64,000 nt of DNA, from positions 1,736,001-1,800,000 of the forward strand of contig NZ_BNBE01000001.1 in the NCBI RefSeq assembly GCF_014654895.1, given 5' to 3'. Origin of the DNA: Streptomyces filamentosus. Its GTDB lineage: Bacteria; Actinomycetota; Actinomycetes; Streptomycetales; Streptomycetaceae. Under the pieces are notes generated by a model. The model saw only the letters and a program-made list of their open reading frames with translations. It made no database searches and was not told the DNA's origin. The translations under genes and the position numbers were made by a program. The first letter of the stretch is position 1. The number at the start of each line of letters is the position of its first letter. Below, piece after piece: positions 49,540-59,154 of the stretch.

Positions 49540-50748
49540 TCAGTTCGGGAGAGGGGTGGGGGTGTTCAGCTCGGGTCCGAGGAGCCAGGCGGCGATCTCG
49601 CGGATCGCTCCGAAGCCGCCCGGGGTGACGGTGACCGCGCGGGCCGCGGCCCGGACGGAGTCGTGGGCGCTGCCCACCGCGACGGGCCAGCCGACGAGGT
49701 GGAAGCAGGGGAGGTCGTTGACGTCGTTGCCGGCGTAGAGGACGCGCGCCGGGTCGACGGACTCGGCCTCGCACCACTCCTTGAGCGCCAGGTCCTTGCG
49801 GTCGATCCCGTGCAGGACGGGGATCTTCAGCTTCCGGGCGCGGGCGGCGACGACGGGGTTCTGCTCGGTGGAGAGGATGAGGACGGGCAGTCCGGCGCGG
49901 CGCAGGGCCGCGATGCCGAGGCCGTCGCCGCGGTGGGCGGAGACGAACTCGCGGCCCTCCGCGTCGAGGTGGACCCGGTCGTCGGTCTGGGTGCCGTCGA
50001 AGTCGAGGACGACCGCGTCGACGTCGGCGAAGGTCGGGGTGGCCGGCTCGTCGAGGAGCGGGGCGAGGGCCTTGGCGCGGGCCAGGTCGTGCGGGTCGTC
50101 GATCTCCAGGACGCGGGCCGGGTCGGTGACGACGAGCGCGGTGCGGCCGAAGAAGCGGTGCCCGTGGGTGCGGAAGCCGGCCGCGTCCATCGCGTAGACG
50201 GCGCCGGTCTCCAGGTACTCCGGCTCGCGGTCCTGGCGGCGCGGGCGGTGCGCCTTGTCGTGGTTGACGCCGGTGGCGCCGTCCTCGGCCTCCTTCCACA
50301 GGAAGCCGTGCGAGGGGGCCGCGGTGAAGGCGGTGTCGGCGGCGCCGGAGGTGATCCGGGCGACGGCGTCGGCGATCTCGCGGGAGGTGAGGAAGGGGCT
50401 GGTGCACTGGACGAGGAGGACCACGTCGGCGGTGCGGCCCCGGTCGGCCTCGTAGGCGTCGAGGGCGTGCAGGACGGCGGACTCGCTGGTGGCGGTGTCG
50501 CCGGCGATCGCGGCGGGGCGGCGGACCGCCCCGGCGCCGAAGGAGCGGGCGGCGGCCTCGATGGCCGGGTCGTCGGTGGAGACGAGGACGTCGGTGACCC
50601 CGGCGGCGCCGAGGCAGGCCCGGACGGCCCGGCCGACCAGCGGGATCCCGGCGACCGGGGCGAGGTTCTTGGCGGGGACGCCCTTGGAACCGCCCCGGGC
50701 GGGGACGACGGCCACCACGACGGGGGCGTTCGGCTGCTTCTCGGGCAT
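49540..50748 (-). CDS. neuA: bifunctional acylneuraminate cytidylyltransferase / HAD phosphatase
   Basis: 402 residues, two domains. Residues 1 to about 235 are a CMP-nonulosonate synthetase (VVPARGGSKGVPAKNL, VLVSTDDPAIEAAA, QCTSPFLTS). Residues from about 243 are a KdsC-like HAD phosphatase with the nucleophile Asp in VVLDFDGTQTDD (249, 251), the second motif ILSTEQNP, Lys in DRKDLALKEW and the acidic motif YAGNDVNDLPCF. The fusion points to a 9-phosphate intermediate made by the synthase, then dephosphorylated and activated with CTP. ATG 50748 has GGGAG 7 nt upstream and overlaps the previous stop by one base. Confidence 0.9.
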   Translation of the reverse strand: MPEKQPNAPVVVAVVPARGGSKGVPAKNLAPVAGIPLVGRAVRACLGAAGVTDVLVSTDDPAIEAAARSFGAGAVRRPAAIAGDTATSESAVLHALDAYEADRGRTADVVLLVQCTSPFLTSREIADAVARITSGAADTAFTAAPSHGFLWKEAEDGATGVNHDKAHRPRRQDREPEYLETGAVYAMDAAGFRTHGHRFFGRTALVVTDPARVLEIDDPHDLARAKALAPLLDEPATPTFADVDAVVLDFDGTQTDDRVHLDAEGREFVSAHRGDGLGIAALRRAGLPVLILSTEQNPVVAARARKLKIPVLHGIDRKDLALKEWCEAESVDPARVLYAGNDVNDLPCFHLVGWPVAVGSAHDSVRAAARAVTVTPGGFGAIREIAAWLLGPELNTPTPLPN

Positions 50749-52052
50749 CACAGTTCTCCCAGGCGTCGGACGACGGGGGCCACGCGCTGCACGCCGTGGC
50801 GGTAGGCGCCGCGCGCCGCCTCGCGGACGATCCGGCGCAGTCCGCTGTCGCGGACCGGCGGCGCGGTGACGTCCAGGCGGTGGCGGGCGAGGATCCCGGG
50901 CAGGTAGCCGGGGGCCGTCTCCGCGGTGTAGTAGGGGCTGATCGGGGGCAGCGAGGGCAGCGCGAGGAGCTGCGCGACCCGGTCGCGGGCGGCGTCGAAG
51001 GCGGAGTCGTACGAGCCTCCGGCGGCGACGCCCTGGCGGTCCAGCCACTCCTCGTCCGGCACGGGGACCTCGCCCCGGTCGAGCCGGTCGAAGGAGGTGA
51101 GCAGGCCGGAGCCGATGAAGTGGTGGTTGCCGTTGACCTCGCGGACCCCGCAGTCGGTGAGGACCGCGGTGGGGATCCGGCGGTGCAGGGACTCCAGGGC
51201 GGCCGTGGAGGAGACGGTGACCAGCAGGTCGGTGCGGTCCAGGACCTCGCCCATGTGCCCGTACACCAGGCGGAAGTTGGCGGGCGGGTCGAGGTCCCGC
51301 ACCAGCTTCTGGTACGGGTGCTCCTCCAGGTGCGTGGTGTGCTCGCCGGGCTTGGAGCGGAGCTTGAGGAGGACCTCGCGCCCCGGGTGCAGCCGGGCGT
51401 GCCGGACCAGGCGCTCCAGGACGTACGCCCGCTCGGCGCGGGTCACGGGGACGGACGGCTGGGCGGCGAACACCAGGGTGTCGCGGCCCTCCTCGGGGCG
51501 GTGCGGGGCGCCGCCGAGGAACGGCAGGGCGGCCTCGACGACCGACTCGGCGCCCGCGCCGACCCCTTCGTACACGGCGCGGAAGCGGTCCGCGTCGTGG
51601 CGGGAGTTGGCGAGGACGACGTCGGCGCCGTGGCGCAGCAGCAGTCCGTCGGCCAGCTTCTCGTAGACGACGCCGACGTAGCCGGTGACGACCACCGGCC
51701 GGCGGGCGAGGCCGAGGTCGGCGAGGCCCTGGAGGACGGCCCGGACGGTGCCGCCCACGAGGGCGAGGACGACGACGTCGTACCGCTCGCCGCGCGCCTC
51801 CGCGTCCTTCACCTCGCGCAGGAACTCCGCGCCGGTCACCTCGCGCGGGGCGGCCTCGGAGGCCCCCGTCTCGGCGAGCTGGCGGGCGGTGGGGGTGGCC
51901 CGGCCGCGGAGGACGAAACCGGTCGGCTCCTTCTCGGAACCTGGGGCGTCCGCCGGGGTGATGCGGCGCGCGGTGAGCGCACCCCATTTCCACCGGGTGT
52001 CGGAATCCGCGAGTACGGCGACCCGTACCGCTTCACTGGAACTTGCTGGCAC
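50748..52052 (-). CDS. putative glycosyltransferase (DUF6716-like)
   Basis: 434 residues, probably a GT-B-like glycosyltransferase of the kind I recall as DUF6716; that label is from memory. Seen directly: VRVAVLADSDTRWKWGALTARRI at the N-terminus, VVVTGYVGVVYEKLADGLLLRHGADVVLANSRHDADRF, then LRSKPGEHTTHLEEHPYQKLV and LLVTVSSTAALESLHRRIPTAVLTDCGV. GTG 52052 has the -10 TAGCGT 7 nt upstream and no Shine-Dalgarno, so it is leaderless. It heads the four-gene minus-strand nonulosonic acid operon. Confidence 0.72.
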   Translation of the reverse strand: MPASSSEAVRVAVLADSDTRWKWGALTARRITPADAPGSEKEPTGFVLRGRATPTARQLAETGASEAAPREVTGAEFLREVKDAEARGERYDVVVLALVGGTVRAVLQGLADLGLARRPVVVTGYVGVVYEKLADGLLLRHGADVVLANSRHDADRFRAVYEGVGAGAESVVEAALPFLGGAPHRPEEGRDTLVFAAQPSVPVTRAERAYVLERLVRHARLHPGREVLLKLRSKPGEHTTHLEEHPYQKLVRDLDPPANFRLVYGHMGEVLDRTDLLVTVSSTAALESLHRRIPTAVLTDCGVREVNGNHHFIGSGLLTSFDRLDRGEVPVPDEEWLDRQGVAAGGSYDSAFDAARDRVAQLLALPSLPPISPYYTAETAPGYLPGILARHRLDVTAPPVRDSGLRRIVREAARGAYRHGVQRVAPVVRRLGEL

Positions 52053-52271
52053 GTCGAGGACGCTAGAAGGGCATTCCGGTCTGCGGCCCAACTCGGCAGC
52101 AACAAACGGTGAACAGCACCTCTCCGTGAACTGAAGCGGCCCGGGATTCAGCCGTTGGACGGCCCGAAATCCCCTCGGGTAAAGGCGGTTAATCAGCCCG
52201 CCGCTTCGTGTTCACCGAAAGTCCCCCGGACGGTCGGCGGGGCGGCCGGGTCGGCACCTAGCGTCGGCCGC
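52053..52271. promoter_or_regulatory. bidirectional promoter region of the nonulosonic acid cluster
   Basis: The divergent genes use identical layouts: minus-strand TAGCGT (52065-52060), 7 nt, GTG; and plus-strand TAGCGT (52259-52264), 7 nt, GTG. GTTCACCGAAA-GTCCCCCGGAC at 52210-52231 resembles two 11-bp PhoP-box units upstream of the plus-strand promoter. GTGAAC also occurs at 52109 and 52126. Confidence 0.6.
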
Positions 52272-53303
52272 GTGGTCAAGCTCTCCGTCGTCGTGCCGTT
52301 CTTCAACGTGCAGACATACGCCCCCGACACCCTCGCCAGTCTGCGCGCGAACGCCCGCGACGACTTCGAGTTCCTCCTCGTCGACGACTGCTCGTCCGAC
52401 GACACCCCCGCGATCCTCGAACGGGCCGCGCGCGAGCTGCCCGGCGCCGTCCTGCTGCGGCACGAGCGCAACGAGGGCCTCGCGACCGCCCGCAACACCG
52501 GCCTGGACGCGGCCCGCGGCGAGTTCGTCACCTTCCTCGACGGGGACGACTGGCTCTCCCCCGGCTACTACGGACGGCTCGTCGCCGCCGCCGAAGGGCT
52601 CGGCTGCGACTTCCTGCGCACCGACCACACCTCGGTCACCGGCCGCGCCCGCTCGGTCCGCCGGGTGCCCGTGCCGCGCCGGGGCGAGGTCCTCGACCCG
52701 CGCGGGGCGATCCTCCCCGCCCACCGCACCACCTCCGTCGACTACCCCTACGCCTGGGCCGGGATCTACCACCGCCGGCTCCTCGACCGGGGCCTGCTGC
52801 ACTTCCCGCACGGCCTGCGCACCGCCGAGGACCGCCCGTGGATCTGGCGGCTGCACCGCGAGGCGAAATCCTTCGCGGCGATCGGGGAACTCGGCGTCTT
52901 CTACCGGCGCGGAGTGGCGACCTCGCTCACCCAGATCGGCGATGTGCGGCAATTGGATTTCATCCGCGCTTTCGACCGGGTCGTCGAGGAGACCGCCCGC
53001 GACGAGGACGCCGATCTCTTTCTCCCGAAAGCCGTCCGCACCTATTGCGCGGTGATCGCCCACCACGTCGGCTCCCTCCAGAAGTTCGAGCCGGACGTGG
53101 CCCGGCAGCTGAAGGCGATGAGCGCGGGCGCGCTGCGCCGGATGCCGCAGGACGTCCTCGAAGGGGCGCTGGCCGCGATGGGCGGCGACCGGGCCGCGGT
53201 GCTGCGCAGGCTGCGCCGCCGGCGCCCGGCACCGCCGCCGCCCGCGCCGCCGGGCGGCCGGGGCCCGGCGTCCGGCACGGCCTCCCCGGAGGCGGCCGCG
53301 TGA
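52272..53303 (+). CDS. family 2 glycosyltransferase
   Basis: 343 residues. GT-A fold with VVVPFFNVQTYAPDTLASLRAN, FLLVDDCSSDDTP (nucleotide site), NEGLATARNTGLDAA and FLDGDDWLSPGYY, whose DGDD is the DxD-type metal site. AEDRPWIWRLHREAKSF follows as the acceptor region. The C-terminal 40 residues are Arg/Pro-rich. It works in the cytosol or at the membrane on an activated sugar, probably for the same wall polymer as its neighbours. GTG 52272 is leaderless. Its stop overlaps the next start (GTGA). Confidence 0.85.
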   Translation: MVKLSVVVPFFNVQTYAPDTLASLRANARDDFEFLLVDDCSSDDTPAILERAARELPGAVLLRHERNEGLATARNTGLDAARGEFVTFLDGDDWLSPGYYGRLVAAAEGLGCDFLRTDHTSVTGRARSVRRVPVPRRGEVLDPRGAILPAHRTTSVDYPYAWAGIYHRRLLDRGLLHFPHGLRTAEDRPWIWRLHREAKSFAAIGELGVFYRRGVATSLTQIGDVRQLDFIRAFDRVVEETARDEDADLFLPKAVRTYCAVIAHHVGSLQKFEPDVARQLKAMSAGALRRMPQDVLEGALAAMGGDRAAVLRRLRRRRPAPPPPAPPGGRGPASGTASPEAAA

Positions 53304-54625
53304 ACGGGAACCGTACGACCCAGATCTTCGCCGCCTCCACCCTCTACGGCGCGGTCACCCTGGCCGCCGCCATGGACAGCGGCTGCTTCGACGGCGCCGA
53401 CCGCCGGATCCTGCTCGTCACCAACAACGCGCCGGTCCCGGAGACCACCCCGGCCTTCGACACCTCCGAGGGCTTCGCCCGGATCCGCGACCGCTTCGAC
53501 GAGGTGGTGTCGTGGAACGAGACCATCTCCCCGCTGCACCCCGGCGGCTGGACCCCGCGCGGCCAGGACGTGCCGATGCTCCAGCGGCACCTCCAGAAGC
53601 TGTGGGGGCTGGGCGACGACCGGATCGAGCTGGTCCTGGAGTCCATCCAGGTCACCCCCGCGCTGGCGCTCGCCACGCTCCTCCCGGAGGCGGCGATCAC
53701 CGTCTACGCGGACGGCCTGATGAGCTACGGCCCGACCCGCAACAAGATCGACCCGCTGATCGGCGGCCGGGCCGCCCGGCTGCTCCACCTCGACCTGGTG
53801 CCGGGGCTGCGGCCGCTGCTGCTCGGCGAGTTCGGGGCGGAGCCGGAGACCGTGCCGGTGGAGGCGTTCACGAAGGCGGTCGCGGAGCTGGCCGGCACCG
53901 ACGCGCCCGCGGCGGCCGGGGAGGGGCCGGCCCTGCTGCTCGGCCAGTACCTGGCGGCGCTGAACCTGATGACGGCCGCCGAGGAGGAGGAGCTGCACCT
54001 GAGCATGGTGCGCGGCGCCGCCGCCCGCGGCCACCGGCGCCTCGTCTTCAAGCCGCACCCCACCGCCCCCGACTCCTGGACGGCCTCGCTGGCCGCGGAG
54101 GCGGCCCGGCTCGGCGCCGAACTGACCGTGGAGACCCGCCCGGTGCTCGCCGAGGTGCTCTACCGGGAGCTGCGGCCCGCGCTGGTCGTCGGCTGCTTCT
54201 CGACGGCGCTGATGACCGCCCGCACCTTCTACGGCCTGCCGGTCGCCCGGGTCGGCACCCGGGAGCTGCTGGAGCGGCTCACCCCGTTCCAGAACAGCAA
54301 CCGGATCCCGCTGACGGTCGTCGACGCGGTCGTCCCGCCGCTGGTCCCCGGCCCGGAGGACGAGGAGCCGGTGACGGACGCCGCCCGCCTCGACGACCTG
54401 GTCGCCGCGGTCGGCTTCGCGATGCAGCCGAAGATAAGGACCGACCTGCGGGAGGCGGCGGTGCGCCACCTGTCCGGTCCGTACGCCGAGCGCACCCGGC
54501 ACCACTTCACCCGCCGCCGGCTCACCGTCCTCGACCTGCCGGGCGGCCTGCCGGTCCCCCGCCACCCCAGGGTGCGGCGGCTGGCCCGCCGGGCCCTGCG
54601 CCTGCGGAAGGCCCTGAAGAAGTAG
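53300..54625 (+). CDS. polysialyltransferase-family protein
   Basis: 441 residues. It begins QIFAASTLYGAVTLAAAMDSG, contains ITVYADGLMSYGPTRNKI, ALLLGQYLAALNLM, RRLVFKPHPTAPDSW and VVGCFSTALMTARTFYGLPVARVGT, which are hallmarks of the alpha-2,8-polysialyltransferase-like group (KPHP donor motif). It is the second such protein in the cluster and without the low-complexity insert. GTG 53300 has GGAGG 7 nt upstream inside the glycosyltransferase gene, whose stop it overlaps. Confidence 0.85.
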   Translation: MNGNRTTQIFAASTLYGAVTLAAAMDSGCFDGADRRILLVTNNAPVPETTPAFDTSEGFARIRDRFDEVVSWNETISPLHPGGWTPRGQDVPMLQRHLQKLWGLGDDRIELVLESIQVTPALALATLLPEAAITVYADGLMSYGPTRNKIDPLIGGRAARLLHLDLVPGLRPLLLGEFGAEPETVPVEAFTKAVAELAGTDAPAAAGEGPALLLGQYLAALNLMTAAEEEELHLSMVRGAAARGHRRLVFKPHPTAPDSWTASLAAEAARLGAELTVETRPVLAEVLYRELRPALVVGCFSTALMTARTFYGLPVARVGTRELLERLTPFQNSNRIPLTVVDAVVPPLVPGPEDEEPVTDAARLDDLVAAVGFAMQPKIRTDLREAAVRHLSGPYAERTRHHFTRRRLTVLDLPGGLPVPRHPRVRRLARRALRLRKALKK

Positions 54626-54634
54626 GGAAGGGAC

Positions 54635-54664
54635 GAGGGCGGCCCGGGACCCCGGGCCGCCCTC
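54635..54664. terminator. bidirectional terminator after the polysialyltransferase gene
   Basis: GAGGGCGGCCCGGG (54635-54648) pairs perfectly with CCCGGGCCGCCCTC (54651-54664) between two convergent genes. Confidence 0.92.
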
Positions 54665-54669
54665 TCCCG

Positions 54670-55491
54670 TCACACGCGGCTGATCGGCTCCTGGATCTCC
54701 GTCACCCAGCCGGCCGGGTCCTCCGGGCACTCCAGGTACAGCTCGCGGGCGTAGCCCGCCGACACGCAGCCGTTGGTGCCGATCCAGGCGGCGAGCGCCT
54801 GCGAGGTCGCGAGCACGTCGTCCATGGAGCCCCGGTGGACGACGGTGGCGGCCTCCTCGATGCCGGGCAGCACGTGCACGCGCACCCCTTCGGCCGCGGT
54901 GCCCTCGGGCACGGTCATGCCGGCGTGGACGACGATCGAGCCGTCGCCCTTCCCGGCGTCCTCGTAGTACGCGATCCCCGGGCCGAAACCGGTGACCCCG
55001 GCGGCTTCGAGGCGGCCGCACAGCTCCTCGTACAGCGGCCCGATGACGGGCGTGATGTCCTCGGGGTCGAACCCGGCGGCCGAAGCGCTCAGCTCGGCGA
55101 TCCGGACGGCCGGGATCTTCTTGACGACGACGTCCTGCGTGGACATGTGTCCCTCGCTCTCGATGGCCCGGAGCCTCGCACCGACCTGGGCGAGCCGTGC
55201 CCTCGCCGCCTCCAGGGCCGCTTCGAGGTCGGCCTGGCGCAGCCGCAGCATCCCCCGCAGCTCCTCCGCGCCGATCTCGCCGTCGAGGATGGCCCCCACC
55301 TGTTCCAGCGTGAAGCCGAGGTCCTTGAGCGCGATGACGCGGTTGAGCCGCGCGAGCTGGTCCGCCGAGTAGAAGCGGTACCCGCTGTACGGGTCGACGT
55401 GGGCCGGGCGCAGCAGTCCGAGCGCGTCGTAATGGCGCAGCATCCGGACCGACACCCGCCCGTGCCGGGCGAAGTCTCCGATGTTGAACAT
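54670..55491 (-). CDS. MerR-family regulator with effector-binding domain
   Basis: 273 residues. The N-terminal MerR helix-turn-helix (MFNIGDFARHGRVSVRMLRHYDALGLLRPAHVDPYSGYRFY) is followed by a long helix (about 85-125) and a GyrI/BmrR-like effector domain (about 130-270) ending GWVTEIQEPISRV. Such proteins sense small hydrophobic ligands and activate efflux genes; the adjacent LysE exporter on the same strand is a possible target. ATG 55491 begins at the conserved family start. Confidence 0.88.
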   Translation of the reverse strand: MFNIGDFARHGRVSVRMLRHYDALGLLRPAHVDPYSGYRFYSADQLARLNRVIALKDLGFTLEQVGAILDGEIGAEELRGMLRLRQADLEAALEAARARLAQVGARLRAIESEGHMSTQDVVVKKIPAVRIAELSASAAGFDPEDITPVIGPLYEELCGRLEAAGVTGFGPGIAYYEDAGKGDGSIVVHAGMTVPEGTAAEGVRVHVLPGIEEAATVVHRGSMDDVLATSQALAAWIGTNGCVSAGYARELYLECPEDPAGWVTEIQEPISRV

Positions 55492-55527
55492 GACGCCCCT
55501 ACGGAACGGCCTGACACGGTGTGAGGG

Positions 55528-56184
55528 TCAAGCGGCGCTGCTCAGGGAGAGCTTGACGGCGAAGCCGAGGAAGAGGGCGCCGGCGGCGGAGGTGGCGCCC
55601 GCGGAGAGGCGCTTGCGGCGGCGGAAGGCGGCGGCGAGGCGGGTGCCGCCGAAGATCAGGGTCGTCAGGTAGAGGAAGCTGCCGAGCTGGAGCAGGGTGC
55701 CGAGGACCAGGAAGGAGAGCGCCGGGTAGGCGTAGGACGGGTCGACGAACTGCACGAAGAAGGAGATCAGGAAGAGGATCGCCTTCGGGTTGAAGAGGCT
55801 GATGACGAGGGCCCGGCGGTACGGGTGCTCGGTGGAGCCGGTGTCGGCGGCCTCGGCCGTCGCGCCGGCGGGTTCGCGGCGGGAGCGCCACGTCTCCAGG
55901 GCCGCGCGGAGCATCCCGTACGCCATCCAGGCCAGGTAGCCGGCGCCCGCGTACTTGACGACCGTGAAGAGCAGCGGGGTGGTCTGGAGGAGGGAGGCCG
56001 CGCCGAGGGCGGCCAGGGTCATCAGGATCGTGTCGCCGGTGAAGACGCCGGCGGCGGCCTTGTACCCGGTCCGGGTGCCCTTGCGGGCGGCGACGGACAG
56101 CACGTAGAGCGAGTTCGGCCCCGGGAGGAGGATGATGAGGACGAGCCCGGCGAGATAGGTCGGCAGATCGGTGACACCCAGCAT
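55528..56184 (-). CDS. LysE/RhtB-family amino acid exporter
   Basis: 218 residues, about six membrane segments. The N-terminal LAGLVLIILLPGPNSLYVLSVAARKGTRTGYKAAAGVFTGDTILM is the LysE signature, and SLFNPKAILFLISFFVQFV is the second conserved segment. It exports an amino acid or related metabolite. ATG 56184 has no Shine-Dalgarno; GACACT lies 6 nt upstream and would be a leaderless -10. A perfect 32-bp inverted repeat covers that element. Confidence 0.88.
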   Translation of the reverse strand: MLGVTDLPTYLAGLVLIILLPGPNSLYVLSVAARKGTRTGYKAAAGVFTGDTILMTLAALGAASLLQTTPLLFTVVKYAGAGYLAWMAYGMLRAALETWRSRREPAGATAEAADTGSTEHPYRRALVISLFNPKAILFLISFFVQFVDPSYAYPALSFLVLGTLLQLGSFLYLTTLIFGGTRLAAAFRRRKRLSAGATSAAGALFLGFAVKLSLSSAA

Positions 56185-56186
56185 GG

Positions 56187-56218
56187 GCGGAGTGTCGCAC
56201 ACGGGTGCGACACTCCGC
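56187..56218. repeat. perfect inverted repeat at the LysE start, possible operator or terminator
   Basis: GCGGAGTGTCGCA (56187-56199), a 6-nt loop and TGCGACACTCCGC (56206-56218). It begins 3 bp upstream of the LysE start codon and ends 34 bp after the mutase stop, so it could end the mutase transcript and control LysE. Confidence 0.7.
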
Positions 56219-56252
56219 TGTGACCTGGGTCTACGTGAGACGGGCCGGTGGC

Positions 56253-57833
<1,581 letters not shown>

Positions 57834-58036
57834 GTGATTGTGCCTCCTGGTTGACCTGCTGCCGCCACTGTGCGGTGCCGACCCTCGCGACGGACTGTAG
57901 CGGCGGGTGTGCGGCCCGGTGGAGAGCAGCACGCTGGGACCTTCCTCACAGGATGAGCGCTTGCTCGCCCAGGTGCGCAACCGCCGGGGGGCGGGAAGCA
58001 TCCCTATGGGCACAGTTCTTTTCTCGGGGGGTCACC

Positions 58037-58918
58037 ATGAAGCGTTCGTCCGCGATACGCAGAGCCGTTCTCGCCGCGGCGGCCGTCGCGCTCGTCGTCA
58101 CCGGCTGCACGGACCGGACGGGCGGGTCCGGCGGGGGGTCCGGCGGCGGTGGCGGTGGCAGTACGCCGCAGAGCCCGGCGAGCGCGCCGGCGTCGGCCGG
58201 TTCGGACGGCAAGCCCTCGTCCCCGGCCCCGTCGTCCTCCTCCGCCGCTCCCTCGTCGCCCTCGTCCTCCTCGACCCCGTCCTCCGCCAAGGCGCTCATG
58301 AAGGACGGCGACGAGAACGAGCAGGTCCGCGAACTCCAGGCGCGGCTGCGCCAGCTGGACCTCTTCGACCGGGCGCCCACCGGCTTCTACGGGTCGATCA
58401 CGGGGAAGTCGGTGGCGGCCTTCCAGGAGCGCCGGGGGCTGCCCGTGACGAGCACGGTCGACGCGGCGACGTGGGAGCTGCTGCTCTCCCTCACGAAGGA
58501 GCCGACGGCCGACGAGCTGAAGCCGTCGACGACCAACAAGCTGGACACGCCGGACCCGCGCTGCATGACAGGCCGGGTGCTCTGCATCAGCAAGGAGAGC
58601 CGGACCCTCGCGTGGATGATCGACGGCAAGGTCGTCTCGTCGTTCGACGTGCGGTTCGGCTCGGAGAACACCCCGACCCGCGAGGGCGAGTTCAAGGTGG
58701 AGTGGAAGGCCCGTGAGTGGACCTCCACGATCTACCACACGCCGATGCCGTACTCGATGTTCTTCAGCCGCGGCCAGGCCGTGCACTACTCGGCGGACTT
58801 CGCGGCGCGCGGTTACGCGGGGGCCTCGCACGGCTGTGTGAACGTCCGGGACCGGGCGAAGCTCGCGGCCCTCTTCGACCAGGTGAAGCCCGGCGACAAG
58901 GTCGTCGTCCACTGGTAG
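58037..58918 (+). CDS. L,D-transpeptidase lipoprotein
   Basis: 293 residues. A signal peptide with lipobox VVTGC gives a lipidated Cys at about residue 24. A Gly/Ser/Pro linker of about 60 residues, a peptidoglycan-binding domain (DENEQVRELQARLRQLDLF...AFQERRGLP) and a YkuD catalytic domain with HYSADFAARGYAGASHGCVNVRD (catalytic His and Cys) follow. It is held outside the membrane and acts on the cell wall, like the unanchored enzyme at 35.9 kb. ATG 58037 follows a G-rich Shine-Dalgarno-like stretch. The 203-bp gap before it shows no palindrome. Confidence 0.9.
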   Translation: MKRSSAIRRAVLAAAAVALVVTGCTDRTGGSGGGSGGGGGGSTPQSPASAPASAGSDGKPSSPAPSSSSAAPSSPSSSSTPSSAKALMKDGDENEQVRELQARLRQLDLFDRAPTGFYGSITGKSVAAFQERRGLPVTSTVDAATWELLLSLTKEPTADELKPSTTNKLDTPDPRCMTGRVLCISKESRTLAWMIDGKVVSSFDVRFGSENTPTREGEFKVEWKAREWTSTIYHTPMPYSMFFSRGQAVHYSADFAARGYAGASHGCVNVRDRAKLAALFDQVKPGDKVVVHW

Positions 58919-58938
58919 GGGACGGAGCGGGGAGAAGG

Positions 58939-58977
58939 GGCGCGGGTGGGACCGGGGGAACGTGTCCCACCCGCGCC
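58939..58977. terminator. terminator after the L,D-transpeptidase gene
   Basis: GGCGCGGGTGGGAC (58939-58952) pairs perfectly with GTCCCACCCGCGCC (58964-58977). It serves the plus-strand gene and possibly the convergent anti-sigma-like gene. Confidence 0.9.
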
Positions 58978-59075
58978 GTGTGCGCGGAGCCGTAGGTACG
59001 GGGGGAACCCCGGCTCTCTGCGCTGCCGATGACCAGTCGGCTCACTTCCTACAGCGCCGACGGCTCCGAAAGTGT

Positions 59076-59154
59076 CACACCCCCGGTGCGGGGGCTCTCA
59101 CGACGGCGAGGCGCAGCGGAGGGCGGGGGTGGTCACGCCCCCGGTGCGGGGGCT
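59076..59154. repeat. duplicated hairpin at the 3' end of the anti-sigma-like gene
   Basis: A block TCACxCCCCCGGTGCGGGGG occurs at 59075-59094 and again 58 bp away at 59133-59152. Each copy is itself a CCCCCG/CGGGGG hairpin and each carries TGA on the minus strand; the right copy provides the real stop codon. Confidence 0.7.

Noticed and set aside
52109..52131. GTGAAC repeats as a classical tandem PHO box
   Set aside because: The two units are 17 bp apart and PhoP boxes need 11-bp periodicity.
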